This document shows, one piece after another, positions 31,901-41,206 of a DNA stretch of 64,000 nt. Position 1 is the first letter of the stretch. The number at the start of each line of letters is the position of its first letter. The translations under genes and the position numbers were made by a program. Location of the stretch: the NCBI RefSeq assembly GCF_000328475.2, contig NC_026500.1:280928-344927 (forward strand). Reading direction: 5' to 3'. Origin of the DNA: Mycosarcoma maydis. Lineage: Eukaryota > Basidiomycota > Ustilaginomycetes > Ustilaginales. The notes beneath the pieces are model-generated. The model saw only the letters and a list, made by a program, of their open reading frames with translations. It searched no databases and was not told the origin of the DNA.

Positions 31901-34900
31901 ACCGCGGAAGTAAATCTCGGTCAAGTCATCGTCGCGCGACCAGGTCGAGTTGACCTTCTTGCAAGCCCACAGCGCAGGGCGAGAGCCAATGGATACATCT
32001 GAAGTCTGATCTTCGTCCAAGCGCGAGAGAATCTGAGCAAGATCCTCGAGTCTGCCAATCAAGCTCTTCGAGGATGCCTGTCCTGCACTCGCTTTGGATT
32101 CTTTGTCCGAGGTCATACTTGTGACATAGTCCAGGATGGTTTCCATGCCGTCGCGTGGGACTTGCTGATAGACAATGTTGCCACGAGAATCCAGACGAGT
32201 GCTCGGTCGAAGGGGCACTGAGACATCGATGAAGCGAGGCGCAGTTTTCAGGGCACCGCTCTTGGCTTGGCGAAGCAAAGGGTCAAAGAGGGACGTCACC
32301 CGATCACTTCCGGCAACCCCGGATCGCTGCAGCTGGTCAAGCTGTTGCTCCAAGATGCCGACGTCGTCGAGCTGGTTCCAGACTTGAATGATACGAGCAA
32401 GAAGGGTACTATCGTCGCTGACACGGTCTTGAAGGATGTCAGCAAAGAGCTCCTCCAGGTTCTGACGCGACCAGTTCCAAAAGCTCTTGAACGTCCTTGC
32501 TTTGGCAGCAGAAAAGATACCCTGGATGCCTTTGATGTAGGCGTCGCCATGCTCAGCCGACACACTGTCAAGAGCCTTGTGCAGCGACGCCGACTCGGTT
32601 GAGAGTTTGGCGAGCTGCGAAAGGCTTGCGTCAGCATCGAGGCCAAGGTGTTCTGTGAGCACCTGAATCTGCTTCTCAGACAGCGCCTGCATCTTGGATT
32701 GAAGAGCGACGAGCTCCTTGCTGCTGACTAGAGCTGTTGCACCAGCTGTGGCGCCAGCTCCGCCTGCTGCGCCACCTGGAGCCGGAAGCGTGATCGAGGT
32801 GTCTTTGGCGTAGACAGCAGCCACGCCATCAATCCAGGAGATTGCTTCTGCGTCTCCAGTGAGGCGTTTGGCCGGCTCTTCCGTCAAGGTGTACAGCAGA
32901 ATAGCGCTGATGCGGCCGCTCTGGAAGCCGTACCTGGCTGTAAGGTGAGCCTTGAGGGCGGTGAGGCCAAAGGATCCTGGCAGCTTGGAGGCCGACAGTC
33001 GTGCGATCAGACCGTTTGTGTACTTGCCGAGCTCGCCGCTGTATCCAGGGCGGAGAGCAGCCGCCAGCTCTTCGAGTGTAAGCTCTTCGGCGCGCTCGGG
33101 CAACTCGACGAACTCGGCACCCAGATCACCAACAAGCTCGTTCTGCAGCGTAGAGCGGCCTCCCGTCAGCTGCTTGATCGACTTGGAAGGCGGAATATCC
33201 GCGATCTTAACCTTCTGCTTTTGAGCCAAGATAGATCGCACCGTGAGAAGGGGATCAAGCCGCTCGTCGTCCAAAGCCGGAGCGGCCACCTGAGCTACAG
33301 CTGTTGTAGCTGCCGCGACAGCCGGGGTGGCTGCGGCTGCAAGGGCGGCTTTGGAGACAGCAGGTTCTGGTGTAGCTTTGGGAGAGTCGGTGGGATTGAC
33401 TTCCTCCTCGGCTTCGAAACTGTACAAGATGTCGGCATCGTTCTTGCCAACGCAAAGAAGAGTCCTCTTGAGACCAAGTTTGCGGTCCTTCTCGGAGAAA
33501 TCGGCTGCCAACGTCTTGCTCGCCATGCCGACCAAGGTTGGGGTAGGACCGAACTCGATGAGACGCTCGAAGCTGGCATCTTGGAACAGAAGCGTCTGAG
33601 TCTGACTCCAGAGGACCGGGGAGGCGAACTGATAGGCTAGCAGCTCGATGACGAGCGTCCTAGTCAGACGACGACGGTCCAGGAGAGCCTCGTCCCAGTT
33701 GGCGAGAATGTTGGCGAGCACTTCTGATCTTGTGACTTCGGACACGTGCTCGATGTAGGCGCGCTCGAGAGTAAAGATCCTAGCGACAAGATTGGGAATG
33801 TATCGGCCAACGAGCGCTTCAGGCCTCACCGTTTCGATGTCGAGACGCGAGTCCAAGAAACGACGGAATGGATCAATGCCGTTGCTAAGGAACTTGGAGT
33901 GGAAGGGAACGTCGATGCCCGCCAATGGAATCGTAGCAATTCCACGCTTGAGCTCGATGCCAGAGGTCTTGGCTGTAGACTGAGCAGCCTCAACAGCTGA
34001 CGTGACTTCAGCCACGAGTTCGGCTTCGTTGGCGACTGAAAGGGCCTTGCTACCACACTTGTCCAGAACGCGAGACAAGGCGGCCAGTGCCACTTCGTGA
34101 CCCGCCACGACACTCTGCTGCCTTCGAACGTTGTAGTTAACAGTCTGGAGCAGCTGTCCACTCGCTTGAGAGACGCGGTCAACAACTTGAGCAAGCGCTG
34201 CATCGACGTCATTGATCTTGGGGAAGGCCTTGATTGGCGCCACGGCAACCATACCGTAGTCGGAGCGTCCGTTGATTCTAGGCACTGCGCTCTGCATGGT
34301 CAGACCACGGTAGAACACAACGTCGACCAGATCACGGAGTCGCATCATGCCAGCGACCGAGGCGAGTGCGGCATACTCGCCGAGCGAGTGACCTGCAAAG
34401 ACGGCGTCCTCGACAATGATGCCCTCTTTCTGCAAGTGTCGGAAGTAGGCTAGCTCGAAGAGAACGAGCGCAATTTGTGTGAACTGAGTGGCAAACAGAA
34501 GACCCTTGGGTGACTCGAACGTGTACGAGCGCGAATTGGCGTGGATAGAAGGGAAGATGGGCGTTCGAATCGAGCGGCCTTGCTCATCAATCGTCTCATG
34601 CTGAAGAGCCATGTAGTTCCTGCGGATCGATTGGCCTTGAGCACCTCCAAAGTAGACTGTCTTGGTCTTTGGATTTTCGCGTACGATCTCAAGGATGCTC
34701 AATCCAAGACTTTGGGCGAGATGCTGCTCGGCCTCGTCCCAGATTGCGCGTGCCGTTGCGCTCTGTCGATAAAGCTCCATGCCCATAACTTTGGCCTGAG
34801 AGCCTTGTCCAGTGAAGACATAGACGCTGCGAGGCTGCTGGTAACGGGCAGTGCCTTGTAGAACGAGCTCGCCGCGTTGGTTGCTTGCGTCGATCTGAAC

Positions 34901-37900
34901 CACCTTCTGACCGTCGCTCATGGCCTTGTGACGGAGCTGCACGGAGAGCTGATCGCCAGGCACCACCATCGCTGTAAAGTCAGCCTTGAAGGCAGTGCAG
35001 CTTGGCACGGTAGTCTTGTTGTGGGGTTCAGTTGACTTCATGGCTTCGTCCATCCACTTCTGGCATTCGGCGAAGGTTGACATACCGTGGCCAATGGTGG
35101 CGGGCAGCTCGGCCAGGTTCGCAAAGTACGGGTTGATGTGGATGGGGTTGAAGTCGAGCGAGGCGCGTGAGTACGGCTCGTTGGTCTTGGGAGTGGTAAG
35201 AACACCCTCAGCGAGCTTGTAAGCGTTCGAGATGGGCACCGTGCTGTATTCGTTTGCGTTCTGAAGTCTGGTCCCATGTCTCTCGAGATACGCAACGATC
35301 GGGTCGGACGACAGAGGAGCGTCCGCATCGAACTCGATGAGGCCAATCTGGTTCTCCTCAACGCCTTGACGGACGAAGACGGCGCCTTGAACGCGCAGGT
35401 CGAGCATCTCTTTGGCGTTCTTGTAGCGTGGTACCACTGTCGTTCCGCGAAGAATGAGTTCGGTGCCTACCTTGACCTCATGCACGCCTTGGTCAAGCTC
35501 GAGCCAGTCCTTTGACTTGAAAACTTGCACAGCAGCTTCATCCTGGAGGACGAGCAAAAATGCAAAGTCGGTCTCCGTGAAGCAGCGATGGTGATCCGCG
35601 TACTTTCCCTTGTAGAAAAAGCGCGAAGTGACCTGGACTACCGGAACAGCATCGGATCCGGCTGCCTCGACGCGCGAAATGGTGGCCTTGACGGTGAGGA
35701 TCTTTCCGGTCTCGGAATTGGTGATGGAAGAGGCGTAGGATCTGACCGAGCAGATGTCACCCGATGCCACGGGCAAAGCACCACCAATCGTCTGGAATTC
35801 ATGTCCAAGGTGAACAAGGGACAAGAGATCGGCATCACAGCTGCTGACGACTGTTTTCATGATGGCTTCCCAGCCAGCAGAAATTGTTGGATCTACTGCG
35901 ATAGCGCCACCATCTGGAATCTGAGCCGAAGAGACTGGGCGAGGTTCTGTGGTGAAACTGCTTACACGGTCTAGCTGAGCATCGGCAGGCATGTCTTCGC
36001 CGAACCACATCTTCCAGTAGAATCGTCGGATACGGTCGTTGCGGCCATGCTCGACTTCTCGAATCAAAGCACAACTCGTGGAAGGTGTGTACTCGAACTG
36101 AAGCAGAAGCGGAATCGCCTCGCTACCGCGCTGTTCGTAGATGAAGACGTCGATGTCGGCTCCAGACGACGTTTTGGTATCGCTTCGACGGACAATGTCG
36201 ACAGCCAAAAAGTCGTTAGATTGCTCGCCGTAGCTACGGTGGCAGCCGTACACCTGGAGGCGTTTGACGTTGTGTCCATCGACAGAGGTGTGGATTTGAA
36301 AGAGTTGACCCTCTCGAAGGGCAAGCAGTCTCTGCAAGGGGTTTGATCGAAGCTGCCGGCCCAGGCTGACACGAGAGCTGTGAACAAGCGCTCGGATCCA
36401 GCTGGGCTGCTCGCCAACCACAGAATCCAAAAAGGCGACCGGATTCTTGACGGCTGAGGAATTGACGGAGAAGACAGCGACGTGTTCTCCGGAGTCAATC
36501 TTGATCCTCGAGCAGACGGTTCGAATCGGAGATGTGCGGACGGCAGGACTGCCGGTGGCAGTAGCGTCGAGGTACTCGGCAACGGGAACGTTGTTGAGAT
36601 CACCTTTGTAGAAGTGGTCGAGAACGTGTTGTACGAGACCCTTCTCTACGCTTCCAAGCATCTCTGCAATCGGTTGGTCGACGGGAGCTGTGTCCGAAGC
36701 CGCAACGGGGCCATGCAGGATGCAGACGCGTTGAGGGTCAGCGTCGACGACGGCATCGAGATCTTCGGATTGCCAGAGCGAGTCCTTCTTGAACTGGTGG
36801 CCAAAGTCTTCGCCGAGTCGTGTGATGAAAGGCGGTGGCTTCTGACCTCGACGCCAGCACATGGTGTGGAAGTACTCGACATCCTCGCTGGTAAGTAGCG
36901 TGGTCTTGCAATCTGGGTAGTGGTCTAGCAGACGATGGAGCTCGAGTTCCGGTGAGCGGTCGAACTGCGCATACGACTGGAGTTGGTACGTCTTGCTGGC
37001 TTTCGAGAAGCGTTCCTCGATGCGACGGCACCAGTCACCAAGCAAATTGCGGTATCCGAGGTCAATCCATCTAGCCTGTGCAGCGATGAACATAAGTGAT
37101 AGCATTCGATCGGCAACGTCTGCATACGTCATGTCTTGCACATCGTACAGGATCTTGCCCTGTCCATCACGAGCAAACCAGACCCGCTGGAAGTCGTCGT
37201 TGAGACGTTGAACTAGTCGCTCCTTGTTCTTGGCCAAATATACGAGCTGCTTATCCTTGGAGAGCTTGAACAAGTCGCGGTCAAGTTCAGACCAAAGCAA
37301 AGTAGCTCGGTTGGCCACTTGGTGAACCAGCTCGCCCATTTCGCTGAGGACGGTCATGATTCCACCAATTGGTGCATCGTACGTCTTCTGCCAGTCCTTG
37401 TCACTGCAGCCCTGTGTAGATGCGATGAGCTGCTTAACGGGCAGCGAGGTGGCTGCCTCTTTGGCTGTCATGGCCCAGCTTCCGAAGAGAACACCATCAA
37501 AGGGCATAGGAGGCAAGCCTCGCTTGACCGACCACTGACCCGAGAGGTAAGGCCAGAAAGAATCGGCCGAGGTGAACCCTGAGCCGGCGACGAGGACGAG
37601 GTTGGGGCAAGAACGAATGATTTCGTACGAATGGATGATGGGATCGTGGAAATCCTCGGCACTGTGGTGACCTCCAGCACGACCACCGGTCCACTGCAGT
37701 AAAATGGGGAAACCAGGATTCTGCTGAGCAATCTTGCAGACCTGTTTGATACCGTCCAGACTGCCTGGCTTGAACGAGACGTGGCGGAGACCTGCCTGCT
37801 TTAGCGAGGTGAGTAGCTCTTGAGCTTTGTCAGGCGAAGGGATGCCAGCAGCTACACAGAGACCGTCGATGGGAGCACCTTCACGACTGAGCTGAAGCCA

Positions 37901-40060
37901 AGCAGGAAGCTGGAAGCTCCACTGACGAGGGTTGATGTAGAGCGAGTTGAGCGTGAGACCGGAGGCGGCCGGGGCCTTTGCCAGAATCTCCTGTACACGG
38001 CTGCGCAACTTGGATTCATCGTGTAGTCCACCGCCAGCGAGCTCGATGTGGTATCCGGCTTGTATGGTGGCTGCATTGAGCGAGGCCTGGACCGTGGTTG
38101 GCGTCATGCCTGCGACCATGATCGGAGGTTTGCCGAGCAGCCTGGACATGGGCGTATCGAGAATGACTTTGCCTTGGGGCGTGCGCAGTAGGCGCGGCTG
38201 GAATTTGGAGCCCCAAGGCTGAGCGTTGGGAGTGGGATCAAGGCGATAGAATTCGGCGCTCTCCTTGTGCGTGCCGGAAACTGTGAGCACCTTGAATCCA
38301 CGTCCACTCAGGTTGCGAGCGGTGATGTTGCCAATGCCGGAAGCTCCACCAGTGCCGAAATCGACGAAATGGGTGATGGTAGCAGATGGTTGAACAGCCT
38401 GAATCCAATCGACGGGCGCGGTGCACATCTGTACGCGCAGGCTATCAAGAATCGAGGAGGATGGCAGCTGCTGCATGTTAGCGCCATCAGTGGTGCTGTG
38501 GACAGGCAGGGCCAGAGGATGGGCTTGCCACTTTTGCGCATCGATGGGTGCGAGCACCTGGGAAAGCGTGACATCAGCAAGCAGAGGCGAGTGGTACGGA
38601 AGGCTGATGGGCAGGAATTTGAGACGAAGGCTGGGCTTGCGCTTGGAGAAAGGAATGCGCGCTTGATCGAGCTTGGCCGGCGCCGATATGGCCGAGACGT
38701 CTCGAGCGAAACTGACCAGGTCGGATGCATGGCCGGCGAGCACAGCGGTGGTGGGTGCATTGATGAGAGCAGCGTGTATGCGACGATGCTCGGGGACGAT
38801 GGTGTTGAAAAGAGCGACTCGAACTTCAATGAAGGCACGGCTAGGGGCGCTAATGACGAGCATGGACGACGGAGGGCCAAAGCCAGCCTCAACTGACTCC
38901 ATCGACGTTTCGTCGCTGACAGTCCTGTCGCCATAGCATAGCTGACTGACGGAGCCGATCTGGAAGAGGAATTCAGCGGCCATGGCGACGCACTCGATGT
39001 AGTGCTCATCATCGATGGCCATTGCCATGGCAGTAGCCGAGACAATGCCTTGACTGTGACCGCTAACGGCTTCGAAGTGAGAGCGGAACTGCGGGACAGT
39101 CATGCCGCTGCTCTTTGCCGCCACGTAGAACTGAATCAACTGGGTGAGGCTGAGAAGAGGACCACTGATGGGTACACTGGCCAGATAAGCCTCAGTAGGT
39201 CGATCTGTGCGACGCTGCAGCCAAGCTAGGACGTCGAGGCCCTGGCTATGGAAGGCATAAGGACCCGAGCGAGCAGCATCGATACGAGAGAGCAGGTGGC
39301 TGAATCGAGCCGTCGCGGCAGCTACAATGGGCTCCACGAGCGGACGATAGGTATCAAAAAGCGTTTGAAGCTCGGAAAAGTAGCCGTGGTTGTTGCCCTG
39401 GCCCCCAAACAAAGCGTACAGGCCAGCCTGACGCTTCTGAACGCTTTGAAGCAGAGCCGGTACACGGATTGCGACTGAGATGCCCGACTGTTGAAGAGCC
39501 GCGTAGGCCTCGAAATGGGCGCGAAGGACGAGGGAAGCCTTCTCTGGAGAGAGGCTTCGAGCGAACGTGTGAACATCCACCGAATCGAGATTCTCAGAAT
39601 GAAAAGAGGCCCACGCAGCCTCGAGGAGGGAGAGGCGTGCATGTCGCGGGCGATGCTCCGCAGACGAGAGGTTCTCTGCGAGGTAGAGCAGGAGATGGAC
39701 CAGGAGAGCTACAGAATCGATCGCAGGCTCCTGGCCAGGAGAAGATGCGAGGAGAGAGCGAAGGTGATTGACAAATTCGTCCCTGACTTGAACGAGATTG
39801 TGTCGGTCCAGGAAGTCTCGGATGGGAACCGAAAGCGAAACGGTCACTTCAGAGTTGAAGGGAGAAGTGATAAGGACCACACCAAGCTGGTGAGGCGGCG
39901 TTTGAGTGCCGTCCACGCTGAAAGCCTTGTCATCAGGGCCGGGAGAAGCGCTCGAAGGAGGCGATCCGTGAGCCGAGACAGCAACTGAAGCAGGCTCAAA
40001 GGGCGACAAGACGGAGGTAAACGAAGTACTGCTGCTTCGAGAAAGTCGAGAAGCGTCCAT
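28946..40060 (-). CDS. fas2: Fas2, fused type I fatty acid synthase of the ustilagic acid cluster
   Basis: Multifunctional fatty acid synthase, proposed to make the short acyl chain esterified to the cellobiose. It is one intronless frame of 3704 residues with the beta and alpha halves fused. Order: acetyl transferase (nucleophile S336 in GHSQGI); enoyl reductase (PIMVAGMTPTTV); dehydratase hot-dog (FNPIHINPYFA); malonyl/palmitoyl transferase (TGQGSQ, then GHSLGEYAAL); Ala-rich linker; acyl carrier domain (carrier serine S2303 in GGRSTLQNE); ketoreductase (DVLLTGVGQGSIAFE); ketosynthase (C3359 in VGACATAL, MHGTSTKAND). The protein ends about 110 residues after the ketosynthase. The phosphopantetheinyl transferase domain found at the C-terminus of yeast Fas2 is absent, so the carrier must be activated in trans. 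It is divergent from atr1. Confidence 0.95.
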   Translation of the reverse strand: MDASRLSRSSSTSFTSVLSPFEPASVAVSAHGSPPSSASPGPDDKAFSVDGTQTPPHQLGVVLITSPFNSEVTVSLSVPIRDFLDRHNLVQVRDEFVNHLRSLLASSPGQEPAIDSVALLVHLLLYLAENLSSAEHRPRHARLSLLEAAWASFHSENLDSVDVHTFARSLSPEKASLVLRAHFEAYAALQQSGISVAIRVPALLQSVQKRQAGLYALFGGQGNNHGYFSELQTLFDTYRPLVEPIVAAATARFSHLLSRIDAARSGPYAFHSQGLDVLAWLQRRTDRPTEAYLASVPISGPLLSLTQLIQFYVAAKSSGMTVPQFRSHFEAVSGHSQGIVSATAMAMAIDDEHYIECVAMAAEFLFQIGSVSQLCYGDRTVSDETSMESVEAGFGPPSSMLVISAPSRAFIEVRVALFNTIVPEHRRIHAALINAPTTAVLAGHASDLVSFARDVSAISAPAKLDQARIPFSKRKPSLRLKFLPISLPYHSPLLADVTLSQVLAPIDAQKWQAHPLALPVHSTTDGANMQQLPSSSILDSLRVQMCTAPVDWIQAVQPSATITHFVDFGTGGASGIGNITARNLSGRGFKVLTVSGTHKESAEFYRLDPTPNAQPWGSKFQPRLLRTPQGKVILDTPMSRLLGKPPIMVAGMTPTTVQASLNAATIQAGYHIELAGGGLHDESKLRSRVQEILAKAPAASGLTLNSLYINPRQWSFQLPAWLQLSREGAPIDGLCVAAGIPSPDKAQELLTSLKQAGLRHVSFKPGSLDGIKQVCKIAQQNPGFPILLQWTGGRAGGHHSAEDFHDPIIHSYEIIRSCPNLVLVAGSGFTSADSFWPYLSGQWSVKRGLPPMPFDGVLFGSWAMTAKEAATSLPVKQLIASTQGCSDKDWQKTYDAPIGGIMTVLSEMGELVHQVANRATLLWSELDRDLFKLSKDKQLVYLAKNKERLVQRLNDDFQRVWFARDGQGKILYDVQDMTYADVADRMLSLMFIAAQARWIDLGYRNLLGDWCRRIEERFSKASKTYQLQSYAQFDRSPELELHRLLDHYPDCKTTLLTSEDVEYFHTMCWRRGQKPPPFITRLGEDFGHQFKKDSLWQSEDLDAVVDADPQRVCILHGPVAASDTAPVDQPIAEMLGSVEKGLVQHVLDHFYKGDLNNVPVAEYLDATATGSPAVRTSPIRTVCSRIKIDSGEHVAVFSVNSSAVKNPVAFLDSVVGEQPSWIRALVHSSRVSLGRQLRSNPLQRLLALREGQLFQIHTSVDGHNVKRLQVYGCHRSYGEQSNDFLAVDIVRRSDTKTSSGADIDVFIYEQRGSEAIPLLLQFEYTPSTSCALIREVEHGRNDRIRRFYWKMWFGEDMPADAQLDRVSSFTTEPRPVSSAQIPDGGAIAVDPTISAGWEAIMKTVVSSCDADLLSLVHLGHEFQTIGGALPVASGDICSVRSYASSITNSETGKILTVKATISRVEAAGSDAVPVVQVTSRFFYKGKYADHHRCFTETDFAFLLVLQDEAAVQVFKSKDWLELDQGVHEVKVGTELILRGTTVVPRYKNAKEMLDLRVQGAVFVRQGVEENQIGLIEFDADAPLSSDPIVAYLERHGTRLQNANEYSTVPISNAYKLAEGVLTTPKTNEPYSRASLDFNPIHINPYFANLAELPATIGHGMSTFAECQKWMDEAMKSTEPHNKTTVPSCTAFKADFTAMVVPGDQLSVQLRHKAMSDGQKVVQIDASNQRGELVLQGTARYQQPRSVYVFTGQGSQAKVMGMELYRQSATARAIWDEAEQHLAQSLGLSILEIVRENPKTKTVYFGGAQGQSIRRNYMALQHETIDEQGRSIRTPIFPSIHANSRSYTFESPKGLLFATQFTQIALVLFELAYFRHLQKEGIIVEDAVFAGHSLGEYAALASVAGMMRLRDLVDVVFYRGLTMQSAVPRINGRSDYGMVAVAPIKAFPKINDVDAALAQVVDRVSQASGQLLQTVNYNVRRQQSVVAGHEVALAALSRVLDKCGSKALSVANEAELVAEVTSAVEAAQSTAKTSGIELKRGIATIPLAGIDVPFHSKFLSNGIDPFRRFLDSRLDIETVRPEALVGRYIPNLVARIFTLERAYIEHVSEVTRSEVLANILANWDEALLDRRRLTRTLVIELLAYQFASPVLWSQTQTLLFQDASFERLIEFGPTPTLVGMASKTLAADFSEKDRKLGLKRTLLCVGKNDADILYSFEAEEEVNPTDSPKATPEPAVSKAALAAAATPAVAAATTAVAQVAAPALDDERLDPLLTVRSILAQKQKVKIADIPPSKSIKQLTGGRSTLQNELVGDLGAEFVELPERAEELTLEELAAALRPGYSGELGKYTNGLIARLSASKLPGSFGLTALKAHLTARYGFQSGRISAILLYTLTEEPAKRLTGDAEAISWIDGVAAVYAKDTSITLPAPGGAAGGAGATAGATALVSSKELVALQSKMQALSEKQIQVLTEHLGLDADASLSQLAKLSTESASLHKALDSVSAEHGDAYIKGIQGIFSAAKARTFKSFWNWSRQNLEELFADILQDRVSDDSTLLARIIQVWNQLDDVGILEQQLDQLQRSGVAGSDRVTSLFDPLLRQAKSGALKTAPRFIDVSVPLRPSTRLDSRGNIVYQQVPRDGMETILDYVTSMTSDKESKASAGQASSKSLIGRLEDLAQILSRLDEDQTSDVSIGSRPALWACKKVNSTWSRDDDLTEIYFRGLAKLAERGSSYAGLDVLLTGVGQGSIAFEVMRRFLRGGARVIVTTSTFSPKKLRMYGDTYRHDGARGAQLIVLPFNQGSFKDTQALVDHVYTSMGIDIDVLVPFAAISENGRNIDGIDDKSELAHRIMLTNVIRLMGCIKSAKAQRGILHRPTQVILPLSFNHGVLGGDGLYGPSKIGLETLLNTFESEDWSRYLSVAGARIGMCRGTDLMASSDIVAESLERHFGFRTFSTGEMAFNLLGLVEPEFASVNQTQPILLDLTGRASSLASPGKAMRDAHQEWQRKSDIKKALLSENRHDFKTTSSTRVTEDHYRRVEIEPRSLHHFAYPELNSQQVCDQIAKGTCHLDLDQVIVISGFAEVGPWGSSRTRWEREVSETWSLEGLVEMAWLTGHIKHFNGRLADGRSYIGWVDTKTGEPVADAQMRARYARQVEQHAGIRLVEPELMHGFDPERKVIQQEIELTHDLGPLEISAGEAERFRLAHGDKAIVWQDEETKSWYLRLKKGASVFLPKASRFDRHVAAQMPTGWDPARYGIPSDIVSQTDETALYALVCIAEALVQSGIDDPYELYKHVHVSEVGTSLGSAMGGLRSLAKMFKDRRQDVEVQKDILQETFINTVAGWTNLLLLSSCGPIKPTVGACATALQSLDVAAETIRCGKAKIMIAGGYESISEESMTEFANMKATASSDEAFAAGLAPEELSKPMTSGRSGFVEAQGCGVQIVMSAATAIRIGAPINGIVAYTQTATDRQGRSIPAPGKGVLAATVPLQRAMSGWGLDGNDVGVISMHGTSTKANDKNESNVYHTMLGKLGRAEGRAVPAMAQKWLCGHGKGGAAAWAINGLMQSINDGIVAGNRNADDISEELRAYNRIVYPSRSIRYSRERLHAGLVTSFGFGQVGGIAMILHASHLFGRLDREAFELYKARRNKRQQITYRRMHSLFIKGDLVRIKEDAPYSPEDETAVLLDIDARAELSSEGSYRIVPSIYA

Positions 40061-40597
40061 ATTGACTGCGCACGGGATGGTGATTGTGTTGATATGGTGT
40101 AAGTGGCGATTGTGTTCCTTGATTGAAAGATGGAAGAGGGGGACAATGTGGACCGAAGCGCAAACCTGAAAGGTAATAATACTTATGAAGGATGAAGGGA
40201 ACGAACCGCCACCGATGTTCCAGAATCAGGGCAATGAGTACCATTCGCTGTGTATGCCTAGCTGCTTCTAGCCGCCTTTGCGCTGCTCAAGTCCCTCACA
40301 TCGCGTGGCCAACATCGGCAATCCACGATATGCGAAGGGAGGAGCAGCCGCATTTGACCGGCAACCACGAGTGTTGAATGTAATGCAAAGGGCACAGATG
40401 AAGTACATAGTTCTAGGCCGTCGCAATCGCATCACCAGCCTTATCCGTGCACTGGGCCAAGTTTGGCTCTGCATCTCAAGTTCAATCATGAATGCTGAAT
40501 GCTCCGGCGGCTTCTGAAGGCATTAATGATTATCTCGATGGCGTCGAAATCGTGAATGCGTTCTGAAAGGCGAACGGTGACAAAGGCGATGAATGCT

Positions 40598-40605
40598 ATG
40601 CGCAT
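40598..40605. promoter_or_regulatory. ATGCGCAT palindrome (fas2/atr1, copy 1)
   Basis: Candidate activator site in the divergent promoter, followed by TTCTC. Confidence 0.45.
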
Positions 40606-40673
40606 TTCTCTCAGTAGTCTGTAAGCCGTGAGTAAAGCACGTGTAGCGTCACGGTCAAATTTGTATTCGATCT

Positions 40674-40681
40674 ATGCGCAT
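40674..40681. promoter_or_regulatory. ATGCGCAT palindrome (fas2/atr1, copy 2)
   Basis: Second copy 76 bases from the first, followed by TCTG. Paired sites in one promoter strengthen the regulatory reading. Confidence 0.5.
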
Positions 40682-41206
40682 TCTGTATTTCCTTGAATAC
40701 AAATCGAGCGCCATTGTTACAACTGATTATGAAAAGGTTTCAGATTGACTTGCGCAGCCACAAGTGCACCTGTCAAACACGGCAACTGCAGCACGCAGCG
40801 AAACATGTCCAAACCAGCCAGCCGCAACACAGAGAGCCAGAGACGTTGCCCTAAATCATCTATCGTGCAGCTAGCTCCGCGATGCTCTCGTCGCAACACA
40901 CCGTTCGCATCCCCCTTTGTGGAACGCTCAGGTTTGCCTCGGTGCATAGCGTGGGTGAGCACAATCCGGAACAAGCTGCCGAGCCGTCCGTCTTGTATTT
41001 TCGCCAAGTAGTTTCTGTGCCTTGCTAGCCGCTCTAGCGCCACAGATGATACACGTGGCTGAACCACAGCGCAAATATCTCACTCACTTATAACCACGGA
41101 GCGATGCAGAGAGGATTAACTACTGACGACCTCTTGCTAGCTTTGGAACGGTCTGATATCAGAACCACCTCCCAGCTATCCTGTCAACTAAAAAAAAAAC
41201 CACAAG

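Larger units (their letters stand above)
40061..41206. promoter_or_regulatory. Bidirectional promoter of fas2 and atr1
   Basis: A 1.15-kb divergent spacer between the fas2 ATG (40060, minus) and the atr1 ATG (41207, plus). It holds two ATGCGCAT palindromes (40598-40605 and 40674-40681), the second inside TGCGCATTCTG. TTATAA at 41088 lies 119 bases before the atr1 start. No gene is supported inside it. Confidence 0.6.

Noticed and set aside
29917..34000. Long open frames opposite fas2
   Set aside because: Shadow frames of the fas2 coding sequence, which has complete domains on the minus strand.
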